Below, in pieces: positions 56,665 through 57,745 of a DNA stretch of 57,745 bases. Position 1 is the stretch's first letter; every line of letters begins with the position of its first letter. This DNA is from Planctomyces sp. GTDB lineage: Bacteria > Planctomycetota > Planctomycetia > Planctomycetales > Planctomycetaceae. The position numbers were made by a program, and so were the translations under genes. The stretch spans positions 1 to 57,745 of the forward strand of contig JAIXUU010000047.1 of assembly GCA_027483405.1 (NCBI GenBank). The letters are read 5' to 3'. Below the pieces are notes generated by a model, which saw only the letters and a list, made by a program, of their open reading frames with translations, did no database searches and was not told the origin of the DNA.

Positions 56665-57745
56665 TTACGACTTAATCCGGCGCGAGGGCATGATGTCATT
56701 TTGTTCGTTGCGAAGTCTGATCATTAATACGAGCAGACCCAGGATTGCGGGGGGGATCGGAGCCAGTAGAAACGCAGCGAGGAAGAAATTCTGCTCGACC
56801 ACACGAATCTGTCGGTCGGTTTGTCGCTGATTTTTTTCCAGCTTCTGCTGTTTCAACTGTTCGATATTACTTTCAGCCACCTGGACTTTCCGCGTTTCGC
56901 TTTCCTGAGCAATGGAGAGCGCCTGCAGCTTCGCAATATCATCGAGCGAATCATCCTTGCGGATCTTTTCGACTTCAGCTTTTAGGCGTTCTTTGGCCTG
57001 ATCGAGTGCCTGCTTGGCCTCTTCGTTCGCTTTCTGCTGCTCGTCGGAGCGTTGCTTGACGAAAGGGGCTGTCTGCCGCTCGACGGCAGTTAATGTCCGA
57101 GCTTTTGCACGGCGTTTGCGCAGATCGATGAAGGTCTGGTCATCAGCCAGCAGATCGACGGCATTCAGCACGAAGGTCACGTTGTCGAGATCAAGATTCA
57201 GCAGGCGGCGTTCGCGAACCTGGAAGAACCAGTCAGCAATCAGGTCTGTATCCGCCACGTAAATCACATTCACAGGGGGGCCGCCGGCGGCAGTATCGCC
57301 CTCAATGCGGCACGCGACGATATGGGAATACTCATCCTTAATGCGGGGAGGATCCTCCACGATCTGCAATCCACCACCAAAGAACCCGGGTCGCACCAGA
57401 TCAGCCCAGGCAATCAATCCGGAATCAGGCCCAGTCTGCATCAACGGGGTGACTTTCACATTGGCTTTATCACGCTTACGAATGGTGCCTGAGAAAAACA
57501 GCAGGACTTCCTGCAGACCACTCGTGACAGGGCTGGTCATCGAGAAGGCGTTCTTGACGCCACTTTTGGTACTGATCGCCACGATTTCCGGGCGAACGAC
57601 GTCGGAGAATTCGGGGTGCAGTACTTTGATCGTATTGTCAAACACGACCTCGTCATAATTCCATTGAATACCCAGCAGGTTGACCAGAGACGTCGCTTTA
57701 CCCCCATCGGCTTTCGGCTCACCGGGAGGTGACATGCCTCCCATC
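56665..57745 (-). CDS. GldG-like ABC transporter auxiliary protein, C-terminal part
   Basis: The frame enters from the right edge, so the N-terminus is missing. About 360 residues are visible. They include IVAISTKSG, VNVIYVADTDLIADWFF, a long coiled-coil segment (Gln/Glu/Lys-rich, about 215-310, AEVEKIRKDDSL), and near the end a membrane helix FLLAPIPPAILGLLVLMIRLR. This matches the GldG-type (ABC_transp_aux) protein that pairs with DUF4340 and an ABC transporter. In Bacteroidetes GldG is involved in gliding motility. Planctomycetes lack it, so the role here is probably another export or surface process. DUF4340 and a small ORF follow. Confidence 0.82.
   Translation of the reverse strand, partial: MGGMSPPGEPKADGGKATSLVNLLGIQWNYDEVVFDNTIKVLHPEFSDVVRPEIVAISTKSGVKNAFSMTSPVTSGLQEVLLFFSGTIRKRDKANVKVTPLMQTGPDSGLIAWADLVRPGFFGGGLQIVEDPPRIKDEYSHIVACRIEGDTAAGGPPVNVIYVADTDLIADWFFQVRERRLLNLDLDNVTFVLNAVDLLADDQTFIDLRKRRAKARTLTAVERQTAPFVKQRSDEQQKANEEAKQALDQAKERLKAEVEKIRKDDSLDDIAKLQALSIAQESETRKVQVAESNIEQLKQQKLEKNQRQTDRQIRVVEQNFFLAAFLLAPIPPAILGLLVLMIRLRNEQNDIMPSRRIKS

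Overview
The window looks like a piece of a planctomycete chromosome, most like the Planctomycetaceae (Planctopirus/Gimesia-type). The evidence is indirect: an hpnC/hpnD squalene pair, a DUF58 / transglutaminase-like / MoxR cluster, a GldG plus DUF4340 pair, an ExeA-like ATPase with a very long acidic tail, many lineage-restricted secreted or disordered proteins, weak Shine-Dalgarno sequences and moderate GC. No rRNA or phylogenetic marker was compared, so the genus is a guess. There is no phage, insertion sequence, CRISPR array or other sign of a recent mobile element. This is mostly core and lineage-specific housekeeping DNA with about 45 protein genes and one tRNA.

Layout. 0-5 kb: a methyltransferase-like fragment and der on the minus strand, hpnC and hpnD (squalene/hopanoid precursor synthesis) on plus, and lexA on minus. 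5-9 kb: a redoxin-fold lipoprotein that lacks both redox cysteines, diverging from a DtxR/MntR-type metal regulator, then a membrane acyltransferase. 9-16 kb: a plus-strand run of DUF58, transglutaminase-like membrane protein, MoxR ATPase and a permease. 16-21.6 kb: the conserved minus-strand block phoH, pgpH-like, ybeY, corC-like (rRNA maturation, cyclic-dinucleotide turnover, membrane transport). 22-26 kb: an ExeA-like ATPase converging on a secreted metalloprotease. 26.7-31 kb: glgB, a LysM protein, truB and tRNA-His. 31-38.9 kb: a fused peptide-transporter ATPase, a lipoprotein, metK, two unknowns and a FabH-like enzyme. 39.6-43.4 kb: a small basic-linker protein, a bifunctional-nuclease-domain protein, dienelactone hydrolase, SDR and purine nucleoside phosphorylase. 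43.7-48.4 kb: a poly-aspartate secreted protein, a DUF454 protein, an MFS transporter and an FHA protein. 48.5-57.7 kb: a minus-strand series with tmk, a STAS protein, mtaB, a 608-residue disordered protein, a Tat-targeted thioredoxin-like protein, DUF4340 and a GldG-like protein running off the edge.

No clearly new multi-gene system can be proved from sequence alone. The observations most worth checking are: loss of catalytic residues in proteins that keep their folds (the redoxin and the transglutaminase); a 15-bp in-frame duplication forming a mini-ORF at the pgpH-ybeY junction; a mixed metal site in the DtxR-family regulator; compact extra small ORFs fitted between neighbours; and two extreme-composition proteins (poly-Asp secreted, Arg/Glu-rich disordered). 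Several start sites were moved downstream of the longest possible start on the basis of Shine-Dalgarno sequences or family length.
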